Below, piece after piece: positions 53,422 to 64,000 of a DNA stretch of 64,000 nucleotides. This DNA comes from Coleophoma eucalyptorum (Eukaryota > Ascomycota > Leotiomycetes > Helotiales > Dermateaceae): the NCBI GenBank assembly GCA_026120035.1, contig JALRME010000002.1, positions 1,302,001-1,366,000 of the forward strand, read 5' to 3'. A program made the position numbers and the translations under genes. The notes beneath the pieces were generated by a model. It had not been told where the DNA came from. It did no database searches and saw nothing but the letters and a program-made list of their open reading frames with translations. Numbering within the stretch: the stretch's first letter is position 1; every line of letters starts with the position of its first letter.

Positions 53422-54456
53422 GCAGTAGCATAGACGGACATCAAGCGGATTGGCTGTTGTAAGAATAAGTGGACTGGCTGTACAAATAAAGGCTTCATAG
53501 GACATATCGGATTGTATTACCACTCCATCCTATTTGCGTGCGTCAACAGCCAACGCTGAACAAGGCTAGCAGCAGGTGATCTAAAATCCAACGAAGCTGT
53601 ATGTATGACTACTTTAAAGACCTTGAAGGACAAGAAAGTTCGATATAAGCGACTAAATCGCCGGTTTCCGTAAAAATTTAAATGCTGCTTGCATGGGTTG
53701 GCTGTCTTTAAATCAACGTCGTGTGGCGATCGCTATAGGTGATGAAGGCCTTCATGCATCGACGAGGCTGAGCTGTGCCACAGCAAATAACAGAAATGGT
53801 CCGAGTTCTTGGCAGCCTTCCCTCGGAGCTTCTGCTGTTTGTGGAGACCATTGGTTGGAAAGCCGGAGGTGAGAAGGATAGTTACAAGCCACATGCATGT
53901 CCAAAAGCTTTCTGGAGTGGCAACATCAACACGCGTTGAGCAACCCAGGTAGGATCGAAGACTGTAGCAGCTGTAACAGAAACACACACATGTGCTGGCA
54001 TCTGCTTGAACTGATGCGAGTCGTGCCGCTGCAGATATCATTCGGCAAGGTGTCCTTGTGATAGTTAACTAGCAAGCATCCCTTGGGGCGTCGTAACTCG
54101 AAGCTATCCGGCCATTAGTGGCTCGTGGTGTGGCTCGCAACGCCCGATCGGCAGACTTCTTTCCCAACTTGCTAGATGCTACCATCGTCAGATACACTTT
54201 CAAATCCGCATCTCCGAGAGACATGGTAATGCGCATTTCCGGTATTCTGCATGGTCTTTGTGTAGAGCAACATTCCAACACTGCACACTACTTGTACTTT
54301 TAAACCACACCTTCCTTAACTTTTCCATCTTTCTGGATGCTCCCTCCGTCCTCCCATCTTGATAGCCCCTGGTCATCGCGCTAGGCAAGAACTTTCTAAA
54401 TTACCTGCCTCTCTCAACTACGCCCAAGCCCTGTGGCGACCGATATCCCGAGTACT
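53422..54456. other. 1.0-kb interval between tandem genes, with the MAPKKK promoter
   Basis: 3' flank of the rhomboid gene, then about 0.7 kb upstream of the MAPKKK start. Open frames are at most 102 codons and unconvincing. The last 150 bp are CT-rich (cctccgtcctcccatcttg), like a fungal leader. Confidence 0.55.
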
Positions 54457-57400
54457 ATGAGCGAGACTTCACCTCGCGCTGTACGATTTTCTTCACAGGC
54501 TGGCGAATTCGACGAGGACCCCGAGACCTTCAAATCTCCAAAACTGCGAGTGATGGAGCGCCCTCCAATCCAGGCCAGCGATAGCTCTGGTTCGTCCGAA
54601 GAGGAATTAGCAGCTCCTGCGATCCACCACGCTGCCTCTGCTTCCTTCTCACACCTCCCTCTACACGATCCTCGACCTTCAGTGACTAACTTAGCAGCAC
54701 AGGCGCGGAGTCGTGGTGGAAGTGGTGATGCCCATGCCTTTAGAAATCCGGCCCCTCCTGACCCATCGTTCGCTGCTCCCGGTACCCCAGTGAATATGAA
54801 TGGCACTGCTCGGCCGCAGAGGCCTGGTGGCCCTGCCCGAACGCCATCCAGTACATATGCGCCTCCAAGACGTCCCACGCAACCACCATACCTCTCAATA
54901 ACAGAACGCAATCGGTCTGGGTCATTGTCTCGGTTTAGGCAAGATCCCAATGCATCCTACAGAGCGCAAGAGAAGGCATATGTGCAGCGTCTACGACAGG
55001 ATCAACCAAATGAATACTTTGAGCCGTATACGCCCAGTTTGGGATATGGAACTGGGTCAGATACAGAGGATGAATCACCGTCAGAAGCCTCTTTTGGTGA
55101 TGCGTACGACCAAGAAGCAATAATGTTTTATGGTAATGACGATATTCAACCCACTGCGGAAGATCTGCAGGATCCTGCCAATAGAGAACGCCTAGAATGG
55201 CACGGCATGCTGGCATCGGTTCTGACCGGTGATGTGGTTAGGCAGGAAAAGAAACGACTCATCGGTGCATCAGAGAAGCAGGGAGAAAAGTCTCTATACA
55301 CCGAGATATGGCTGGGCATTCGTGCCAGAAACTGCGGCCGTACACTTGCTGCGCAAAAGAGACTGATAGAAGATACCCGAGCGACACTAGACACGACCCT
55401 GGATGAGATTATTAGGTTTGAAGTGCAAGGAGAGAGCGAGGTCGGCAAACCTCCCATCGACCAGGTACGAGATATTGTAAAGAAGATTGAGAAATGCGAA
55501 GGCCTTTTTCCGTCACGCGGCGCTTTAGAGGCAGCCAACAAGTTGGCGGCGTCACCAGCATATCACGCCACATGCGATGCTGTTGTATCATGGCACAACA
55601 CTACGGAATTGATCAACACAGAACTGGCTATCCTGCAAAATTGGGTTGGTAATTCAGAGCTCGATTTCATCAAAGCAAAGGAACGCTCGCCCTCTGGAAA
55701 TGGTCTGTCTGATGAGTCCTCATTCTTGGACAGGCTTCTGAAAGAGGACGGCCTTAAATCTTTACAGGGAAATAAGAGCATTCTCTTAGGTGTTTCGGAA
55801 GTTATTCTGAAAGCAAAAAGTACATTAATTGAAAATTCGGAAGCTTTCGCAAAACGACATCTGCCTCCATATATCGAGGAACTTCTTACCCTCATCAACT
55901 TTCCTTCACGATTGATCGAGGAGATTATCAAAATGCGAGTTGCCTACGCAAAGAAGATGAAGGAGTCAGCTCAACACAACGCTCTCATGCAGGAGCAGAT
56001 GATTTCTCAATTCCAGATCCTCCTCAAGCTCGCAATAAGGATCAAGCAAGAGTACATAGCCATTTCACAATCAGAACAAGGATGGGATCTACCCCCATGC
56101 ATTGACGAATCATTTGATCAAGTTGTATTAGATGCACTAAAGTATTACTTTAAGATGCTGAATTGGAAACTAGGTGGAAATAAGAACACCTTTAAGGAAG
56201 CCGAAGTCCTTGAAACTGAGTGGGATTTCTCCAACGAGATCGGGCGCCATCTGCAGGGTGGAGACGTCGAGGTTGCAGAGCAATTCACTTCACTCACCCA
56301 CAAAGCGTTTTATCGCCTCAATGCAACATTCGAACGAGAACTTCAAAGGAAACCTAAGGAGACAGCTGCCGAGATGACAAAACGCTACAAGCAAAGTCTT
56401 GATTCCGTTCGTGTTCGACAACGAATGTTGCAACGTTTCTCAAGGGTCTTGAGTAATCGATTTGAGAACTCTTCAGATTTCAGTATTTCGCTTCGCGACC
56501 AACATCTGCTCAGGCATTTGTACTCTAGACTGATCGAGACGGGACACTTCCTTGTCTATACTGCTAGCATTGAACATGATGGCATCTTCTTGATAGCTTC
56601 CCCTTCGCTAATTGATCGACCACAAGATATTCAATCTATACTCGGTACATGCTACCATGGTAATGACGAAGTCTTGGAAGACCCAACCAACCCTTATGTG
56701 CTGGTCCTTCATCCAGAGCAACCGATTCCTTGGGATGGTCGACAAATGGATGCCAATATCATTGAACCTCGGACCGATGTTAAGCTGGGCACTCTTCGAT
56801 TGATTGCTGACGGCTCTGGTTCTCGACTCGCAAATGCTAGACATTCATTTTTGGAAAGCATTGAGATGCATCTCGACATGACTGTTGAGCAGCGATCGAA
56901 TTTACAGAAGGTCAATCAAAAGCTAATGGAGATCAAAAGAGTTGTCTATAAACTTACAAATGTTATTATGGACAGTGTGGAGATCATCCGAAAACAGACA
57001 AAAGGTCTCGAATGTCAAGAGCTCATCCAAACATGCTTCGTCTTTTCAACAGAATTTGGGCAGAGATCTTTGCTCTACATGGACAGAAATCGCAAGCAGA
57101 TGAACAACATCAAACTTACAAAGCTGGCACTCGACTGGGTAAGCTTCATCTGCGACGACTGTATTGCATCGGACAGAAGGACGTTTCGATGGGCGGTGCA
57201 GGCTCTGGAGTTCTCCATGGTCATGACACAGGGGCAGCATATTCTGGCTCTCGGTGACGATGAGTACGCGAGGCTCCGTGCGAAAGTAGCAGGCTGCATG
57301 TCTCTCCTCATCTCTCATTTTGACATCATGGGTGCTAGATCAACACTGGCGGCACAGGCTGAAAAGCTCAGAGTTGAGGCTCTTGCTGGCCAATTCAGGA

Positions 57401-58553
57401 AGATGGACATGAGTCGCATGCTGGATGACGAGGAATCAGCGAAGTATGTCACGGAAGAACGACTCGCGCAACTTACGAGCATTGATGACGTGCGTAAACA
57501 GAAGGAGGCCGAAAGACAAGCTCTTGGTCGAGTTCTGGAGGAGTCTAGTGAAGCAGATCGGTCCCTCACGTACCTCTCGTCATCTGCAACCAATGTAAAC
57601 ATGCGTTGGCAGCAGGGACAGTTCGTTGGAGGTGGTACGTTCGGATCTGTATACGCAGCTATGAACTTGGATTCTGGCCATCTGATGGCTGTAAAGGAAA
57701 TCCGTCTGCAAGATCCACAGCTAATTCCGACCATCGCTGCTCAGATTCGAGACGAGATGGGCGTTTTGGAGGTTCTGGATCATCCTAACGTGGTATCCTA
57801 CCACGGTATTGAGGTCCACCGAGACAAGGTTTACATCTTCATGGAGTATTGTGAAGGTGGTTCACTAGCTGGATTGTTGGAGCACGGACGTATCGAAGAT
57901 GAGCAGGTCATCATGGTATACGCATTACAGCTGCTTGAGGGTCTCGCTTACTTGCATGAGAGCGGTATTGTGCATCGCGATATCAAGCCTGAGAGTAAGC
58001 AACTTTTAGTTCCTGGTTTCACGCATGGCTAACTATTCTTGCAGATATTCTCTTGGACGCAAGCGGCGTCATCAAGTATGTCGATTTTGGCGCAGCCAAG
58101 GTCATCGCCCGTCAAGGCAAAACCCTGGTCGGAAACAATAGCGCAGCAGCAGGACAGGCTAATAAGTCCATGACCGGAACACCCATGTACATGTCACCCG
58201 AAGTCATCAAGGGCGAGAATCCTGGACGCGCAGGAGCCGTCGATGTTTGGTCTCTTGGATGTGTCATTCTTGAGATGGCAACGGGACGACGGCCTTGGGC
58301 ATCTCTCGACAACGAATGGGCAATCATGTACAACATCGCCCAAGGTAACCCGCCTCAATTACCTTCACCGGACCAGCTCAGCCCACAAGGAGTTGACTTC
58401 TTGAAGCGATGCTTCATCCGAGATCCGAAGAAGCGTGCTTCAGCCGCAGAGCTTCTCCAGCATGAATGGATTATGGCCATCAGATCTCAAGTTGCCATCG
58501 ACCCTGCCACACCATCTGATAGTGGCAGCTCAGGTCGGGGTAGTATCGGCTGA
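54457..58553 (+). CDS. SSK2: MAP kinase kinase kinase of the HOG pathway (Ssk2/SskB/OS-4)
   Basis: Serine/threonine kinase that activates the MAPKK Pbs2 and hence Hog1 under osmotic and other stress; orthologues are OS-4 in Neurospora and BOS4 in Botrytis, linked to osmotolerance and dicarboximide response. Exons 54457-57994 and 58045-58553 (50-nt intron, gtaagc, ctaac, tgcag) give 1348 residues. The first 150 residues are disordered; a long helical regulatory region follows with conserved runs such as EWHGMLASVLTGDVVRQEKK and WLGIRARNCGRT. The kinase domain spans about residues 1049-1330: glycine loop VGGGTFGSVY, Lys1080 in MAVKEIRL, HRDIKPEN at 1173-1180 (the intron splits the Asn codon), DFG at 1193-1195, GTPMYMSPE and DVWSLGCVILEMATGRRPW. 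All catalytic residues are present. The upstream GTG at 54433 is not used. Confidence 0.96.
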
Positions 58554-59633
58554 ATTTGATCCGAACAAACTGTTTGAGCAAAACTTTCCGCCACGTTTCG
58601 ACAGTTCCATACTGGCAGGGCTCCTCAGATAAGCAGTTTTGTGGTATTGCGCCACGATAAAATTCCCTTTTATAATTTTTTCCTTTTGTCAATTAGTGTG
58701 AAAGAGCGGGATCAACGGAAGCATACACGGCCGTACAGCATCAGCGAAAGAGTTTTGGCGTTCTTCCTTTTTGACATTTGTGCTGCGAACATTGACTGAT
58801 CAATCTACCATGTGGGCTGGAATAAGAGTATATGGAGAGAGTCAAATTAAAGCAAAGCAATGAAACCCGGTGTATATAGGACGGGTAGTAAAGAGGGATA
58901 TATCTTCACATGGTATAACCTCCCTATTTGTAATCTCTAGACTAGCTTAACTGCATGCCTTAAATAACAAAGCAAAGACAGAACAGCAAAAAAATGCATC
59001 AGCTTCTCAATGGTCTTCTACCACGTTCGTCGTACCTTACCTATGGTATACCTTTCTGTCATTGCCCTTTTCTCGAATTCATGGACCGGCGTAAGATATT
59101 GAATAAGTCACCGAATAGCTAAATTAACTGGATACCGACATTTCCTAGAAATTCTGTGACTGCCGTCGTTTTGGAGATAGATCTGCTCGGCTTTTTCGCT
59201 TTCTCTGGAACCTCTCATCCGAATGAGCAAAGCACCAGAAGAAGAGAAGAGAAAACGTGCTATGGTATGGTGGTGCGGCTCACACACGAAACCATTCATG
59301 TCCTGTCTTTCCGCATGGAACACGTCAGAGATGGGGTTCGCCATGACGCTTGTTCTCCTCCGGGGGAGAAAATTACGCCCGCAGGGTTGTGTGAAAGGAT
59401 GAAGATGTTGAAGGCTCTTGAGCCCTCTTCCTCCTACTCCGCCTTCATCTTCCCTTGTCGGTGCCCGGGATTTTTTGTTCTTCGAGGGTAGGATTCATGA
59501 GCTGGTGGGTTTGATGCACTGAGAAACGGACGGTCCCTATGTTTGGCGGGTGTCTGGCAGTCCGTGGGGAGATTTGGCGTGTGTGCTCGCTTGCTTACTT
59601 ACTAGTTAGGAGAGTCGCGGACTGAGTAAGAGA

Positions 59634-59688
59634 GTAAGTCATTCTACCTGGTTCTAAGAGAATAACTCACTCTACCTGGTTCAAAATG
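59634..59688. repeat. 28-nt imperfect direct repeat, two copies
   Basis: The core tctacctggttc occurs at 59643-59654 and 59671-59682, in similar surroundings. Confidence 0.7.
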
Positions 59689-60755
59689 ATGTTAAAGGAC
59701 AATGTGAATGTGATGCCAGGTGATAGGAGGTATTCTAGCAGAAACTCGGAGAATCTAGTCCCAGGCACATTCCGTTACTTTTTCTTTCCTTCTCCTGGCA
59801 AGGCAAATTTGTAAATTCTGATTTCCAGCCCCCTTCCCAAAGTACTTTCGTTGGAACAGGATTTCCGGTTCAGTTGCTTTACTCCATCCGCCCTTTCTTT
59901 GTCCGGAGCTTTGCTAGACAGCGAGGCAGCCGCCTTTGGAGGCCGATCGACCTCTGACAGCAGGGTATGTCCTTCTTGATCCGAATGTCTCCACGGCTAT
60001 CACCAGATACAAGCCTAGATCTCCCATAGGCGAAGCGGCTTTGTGGATTAAAAGGGATATACCTTGCCATACAGCCTCTAATATGAACTCGACGGGACAT
60101 GATATCATTCCCTGCGGCTGTTCTGTTAGTACAGTAAGTTCGTATCCTAAACTCCCGGGAGGGACCTTGGGGAATAGCGACATTCTTAAGGAAAACCAGT
60201 TGCCAGCTCTTTTGGAGCGGTGAAGATGGCTTCCCGTCTTTTTTTTCAGAGTTAAAGTATATAGCATTTTTTTGATATAGGTGGACGAAGCTATAAGAGA
60301 GGATCATAATAGGGAAGTCTTTGGGTACCAGGCTACACCAAACTCTCAAATAAAGTTCACAGTCCGGGATAATACAAACCAAGAATATTCCAAACCTTGA
60401 TATATTACTGCTATTGATGTATATATGTATTACGCATCGTTAGGTTAGTCTGGTGGTTGGTTTCGTGCTCGGTTACAGAGGCTGAGCCAGCTTTCCTGAT
60501 CGGCATGCCTTACTCCTCAGCTCGTTGGAATTTCTGGGCTGAATGTGCAGCGCACCATGCATTCTGCAGGTTGCAAAGTGCGGTGCAGCTCATGCAGACA
60601 TACATGCATGCATGCAAGCAATTAATCAGGATTTGGATGATTGTGGATGTGGCTGCAAGTGAGTGGGTGGATGAGTTTACCTGGTTATTTGTCGGTAGGC
60701 AATTGAGGGGTTGGAGATAAGGAAAGCAGTAGGTGCAATAGGTGAGTGAAGATGG

Positions 60756-60765
60756 GGGGGGGGAT
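60756..60765. repeat. Poly-G run
   Basis: About ten G residues in non-coding DNA; a comparable run of about ten G lies near 12250. Length may be a sequencing uncertainty. Confidence 0.7.
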
Positions 60766-61360
60766 GATTGAGTTGCAGAATGGCCAAAAGAGCAAGGCAG
60801 AAACGGTTTTCTACCAGTCCAGGATGTCATAGGAAAGACGCCCGGACCTGAGGCTCTATCCAGCAACTTCGCATTTAGCCCGAATGCAGGTGGCAGCCAC
60901 GGTAGTAGCACAGTATTATGTGCGCAAAGTAAGGTAAGATGCGGCTGGGAGAGGGCGGGCTGGTTTGGTGCTAGCTATGCCACGTGTGTCTCCTGCCACT
61001 GACAGCTGCGGTGCTGCAGTGCTGCAGGAACATGAGACAGACATCTACACGGTCAAGGCACCTAAGCAGCTAAGCTACCACCAACCTGCCCTACCCAGCC
61101 TACCTGCTGCTTACACGAGTCTGCACTACTGAATGGCTGCGCGGTTGCAAATGACAACCGACGGGTGTCTATGTCTGGTTGTGCTGCTCCGGTCTAGTCG
61201 AGTTGGCCTGACCTGGTGGGTGTGAGCGGTTTCGACCCAAGACTCGTGTGATGCAACCCATTCGTGTTACTGGATCAGGCAAGGCACCAAGATGTCAAAT
61301 GGTTGATGAGTGAAGCATGGGTGCGGGTACATTGGATGGGATGAGTTTGCAAACCGGATA

Positions 61361-61385
61361 GGACAGGACAGGACAGGACACGACA
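61361..61385. repeat. (GGACA)n pentanucleotide repeat
   Basis: Four perfect units followed by a degenerate one, in non-coding DNA. Confidence 0.85.
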
Positions 61386-63699
61386 GGAGAGAAGTTGGTC
61401 TGATGTTAGGTTCCACAATATCGGCATTCATTTCCACTCTGGTGTCGGTATCAACTTCGGTCCCCTCGTAGAGGTTGCGTATCTGTAAGGGGTCGATGTC
61501 ACCCTGAAGCGAGTCAGAACGTGGAGGTCTCGTGAGCCCTCTCGCTACATTGAGATATTTGCGAGGAGGCAAGGAGGGAGGATGCGAAGATCCTGCTACT
61601 ATACGTGATGCTGCTGGTGATCAAGGAAAAGAAAATTTATGTTTCCTGACGACGAGCTTCCAGCATGTTTCGACGTCGCCGTGAGCTAATCCATCTCATT
61701 GGCCTCTGCCTCTTCTCAGACCTGAAGTGTTTGATGTGCCGAGGGTAAGTGGTCCACAATACAGCACTGGTGCAGATCAACAGAATTGTCATCCAAGATT
61801 TCGTGTCCTGTCTGCAGTAGAGTGAGATTTCCCCAAGGATACAAGGATACGCAAAACTGTTTGCATTTCGTTTGCTCGTCGGTCGTACTTCTACTCGTGT
61901 AAAATGGTTGGTCTGAGTTGGGCTCACCCCCCGTCTCCCCGTTCCAATGTTGAATTGAAGGGCCAAACTGAGTGACTACTGGACGGTATTCTCGGATAAC
62001 TGAAGAAGGTTCTGTACCTCGCAGATGCAAAGGACTGATAGAGTTTCGGCGACTTGAGGCGGTCAGGCTCGCAATCAACCTCATGCTGTAAGCCGCTTTA
62101 AACCATGAGTAAGGGTACTTCCAAAGGCTCCAACCATCACAAACAGAGTTGTGGCTGCGGACATTTTTCGCATCTAATCGGAGGAAGCTACTGTAGCTAC
62201 AGGATTCTATCTGGAACTAAATTGCGGGAGAGAACGGACTTCGGCAGTGTCCCCTTGTACCTCACGCTTCGAGCATCACAGCATGTAATCACCATCATGT
62301 ATGTAGCTGATGACATTGGGTACCTTCGACGAACGCCCGCCGCCCGAGCATCAGGCGCCCATCAGCCTAAGAAGCTCTCCACCACCACCACCATCCATGA
62401 TTAATGCCCGCTAGTCACCACTCAAATTTGTATCGAAGTTGTTGCTCTGCCAATCAAGGGTGGACGCCCTGGGGAAGACTACGGTTGATGGTTCATGGTC
62501 TGGCCTGCCGTGCTTCCTTCACCGCTCAATTGTCTGTAGCATGAGTATATCCTCGCTTTTGTTGCGAGATGACGGTACAGTAGTAGTCTTGGATTAGCTC
62601 TTCTTAGCCAGGCACGACGGAGCCGTACAAGTCGGCTGGCTGTTGCCAAGGGGCGCATTCCTCGAGAGGGTAATGTCGCCATTGAATCCTAGTATGCCAT
62701 CCGAACAACGCTCGCTTCCAGACTTTGCCGTCCGTGAGCGCGTGCTCGTGGTTCCAGTTGATCTCCCCAATGTTCTGTGACAGAAGCTGCAGCAAAAGTG
62801 TCGAGGTTTATCGATTTATCGGCAAGGTACATTGTTGACCCAAGGGCAAGCTTGGCAACACAAACAACGCTCAAGCCCGCTGGCTCTTGCAGTTCCGCGC
62901 CTCTGACCGTCTTCTGACGCCTTGCACAGCACGTTTTGCCCGGCCCTGGCGGCAAAACAGAGTTGCGATGCACAGCGGAGAATGCTGTGCGGTAGCTTGT
63001 CAACCGATGCTTCGAGACACTGACCACTGACACTGACAGAGACAAAGATAGAGACACAGAGGTGCCTTACAGTAGCAACATTCTTCATCCTTCCGAAGCC
63101 GATGCACGCGGAAACAGGGATGCCGTCGAAACAGCCCGCTCAGAGCCAATGACGGGGCGAACTCCCCTCTTTCTTCGTTCTGCACGGATGATCTTGTCAC
63201 TGTACTGTAGCTTATCGACAACAAATTCCATGTCTAGCTCCGAACTAGGCCAGGGGAGCGTGAGGTTGACTAGACCGTCGACACCGCCGACACCCACCTC
63301 CTCCCCATCTACTCTACCCTACACCCTACTTCCACCCTACACTCCCCCTCCACCAACGAGCTCACCGCCAAACAGAGGCCACAGACCTCACCTCACACCA
63401 GACCAACGCAGGACCACAGACCTCACTGCATCCCACTACTCAAGCCTCTCGACATGGGTTGCCGCAGCTGGAGCTACCCTGCGCGCAGTGCGAGCAAGAA
63501 ACTCATCCTTGGCCGTTGTGCCAGTCCAGATGTGTTGTACCCGGACAAGCTAGTCCTCTCACCCTCGCACAGAAACTTGAGCACAATGTCATCCTGCCCT
63601 TCCCTTTGCACCGTAGCTCCGAGTCAGAAACCCTCCCTGTTTGCCCACACCTCAGACCTCGTGGGTCTGTAGAACGGGATGATCAAGGAGCCGAGAGCT

Positions 63700-63989
63700 T
63701 CACACTCGCGGCTTAGGTAGGTAGAGGTAGGCTGGTGGTATATTAGATCCCGTTGGTGTTCCTCTTACTTCCTCTGGCCCTGACCTGCCTTACCCGACCC
63801 TTCACGTCCTTACTCATCTGTACATGCTGGATCAGCAGTGCTGAGGTTCTGCAGCCGATCCCAGAGACAGCTCTTTCGTTAACTATTGACTTCTTTCTTC
63901 ATATTTCTTGGGTATTTTAGAAACCTATCTATCGTTTTTCTCTCTTTTTTTCCTTTTGTACCGGTGGACAGACAGCTTACCCCAGAAAT
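63700..63989 (+). promoter_or_regulatory. Possible promoter/leader of a gene beyond the right edge
   Basis: A CT-rich block ends in a T/C run (tttttctctctttttttcct at about 63935-63954), as in many fungal 5' leaders, and an ATG follows at 63990. Too little sequence remains to judge coding potential. Confidence 0.25.
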
Positions 63990-64000
63990 GCATTGACCTC

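Larger units (their letters stand above)
58554..64000. other. 5.4-kb gene-free region to the right edge
   Basis: Both strands carry only short or low-complexity frames (maximum 167 codons at 59879-60382 minus), none resembling a protein. It starts with the MAPKKK 3' flank. Simple repeats and a CACGTG site at 60981-60986 are present. The last kilobase is CT-rich (for example cctacactccccctccacc near 63337) and could be the promoter and long leader of a + strand gene beyond the window. Confidence 0.5.

Noticed and set aside
59879..60382. 167-codon minus-strand frame
   Set aside because: Overlapping frames on both strands, no domain and no splice signals that would extend it.
63062..63553. 163-codon plus-strand frame with Pro/Thr/Ser-rich part
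   Set aside because: The composition is explained by a C-rich leader-like tract read as protein; a second frame from 63459 overlaps it.
1..64000. tRNA, 5S rRNA, CRISPR and transposon signatures
   Set aside because: I looked by eye for B-box like GGTTCGA/TCGAACC, terminal inverted repeats and spaced direct repeats. Hits (for example near 23275 and 32370) fall inside coding exons and lack a clover-leaf partner; no array or transposase frame was seen. A covariance-model scan would be decisive.

Overview
The window is chromosomal DNA of a filamentous ascomycete (Pezizomycotina; the protein flavour suggests Leotiomycetes, but this is an impression and not a phylogeny). Evidence: short introns (about 45-100 nt) with GTAAGT/GTATGT-type donors, CTAAC/CTGAC-like branch sites and TAG/CAG acceptors; typical fungal genes (phosphoketolase, Ssk2-type MAPKKK, DUF3824-like protein, GPI-anchored Ser/Thr-rich protein); pyrimidine-rich leaders; no operons. 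I see no transposon, virus, CRISPR array, rRNA or tRNA gene.

Layout, left to right. 1-2512: 3' part of a phosphoketolase gene (+), with eight exons in view, one only 7 nt. 2513-4901: repeat-rich non-coding DNA. 4902-5870: C2H2 zinc-finger regulator (-), followed upstream by about 6.7 kb with no convincing gene. 12531-16875: PRP31 (-) and CLF1 (+), two spliceosome factors sharing a 324-bp divergent promoter. 17178-18779: auxin-efflux-carrier (AEC) family transporter (-). 21233-23461: large glycine-zipper/RS-rich DUF3824-like protein (-). 25371-26273: GPI-anchored cell-wall type protein with an 11-residue repeat (+). 26535-31101: PUF6 (-), a Gir2/RWDD1-like RWD protein (+) and ACL4 (-), all tied to ribosome assembly or translation. 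31577-32486: unknown protein in four exons (-). 34335-35652: unknown membrane-anchored protein (+). 36161-41410: RAD51 and NUP120/NUP160-type nucleoporin (+,+). 41663-45569: VPS26 (-), LSM8 (+), inosine-uridine nucleoside hydrolase (-). 45996-47341 and 49036-50376: two further unknown proteins with an N-terminal hydrophobic segment (+,+). 50844-51419: Tma17/Adc17-like proteasome assembly chaperone (-). 51766-53421: mitochondrial rhomboid protease (+). 54457-58553: SSK2/OS-4 type MAPKKK of the HOG pathway (+). 58554-64000: 5.4 kb without a convincing gene.

The content is mainly conserved housekeeping genes. Many sit in head-to-head pairs with 190-430 bp between start codons (PRP31/CLF1, PUF6/RWD, VPS26/LSM8, nucleosidase/45996 gene, TMA17-like/rhomboid). 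RNA and ribosome functions are over-represented (PRP31, CLF1, PUF6, RWD protein, ACL4, LSM8), but these are general housekeeping genes and I do not claim a dedicated cluster.

I found no clear undescribed multi-gene system. The points most worth checking are: very small exons (7, 25, 15 and 29 nt) that automated annotation will tend to miss; a 48-nt intron without stop codons hidden inside the nucleoporin reading frame; the glycine-zipper/RS protein; three unrelated unknown proteins that share an N-terminal anchor plus disordered tail design; and the two long gene-free stretches.
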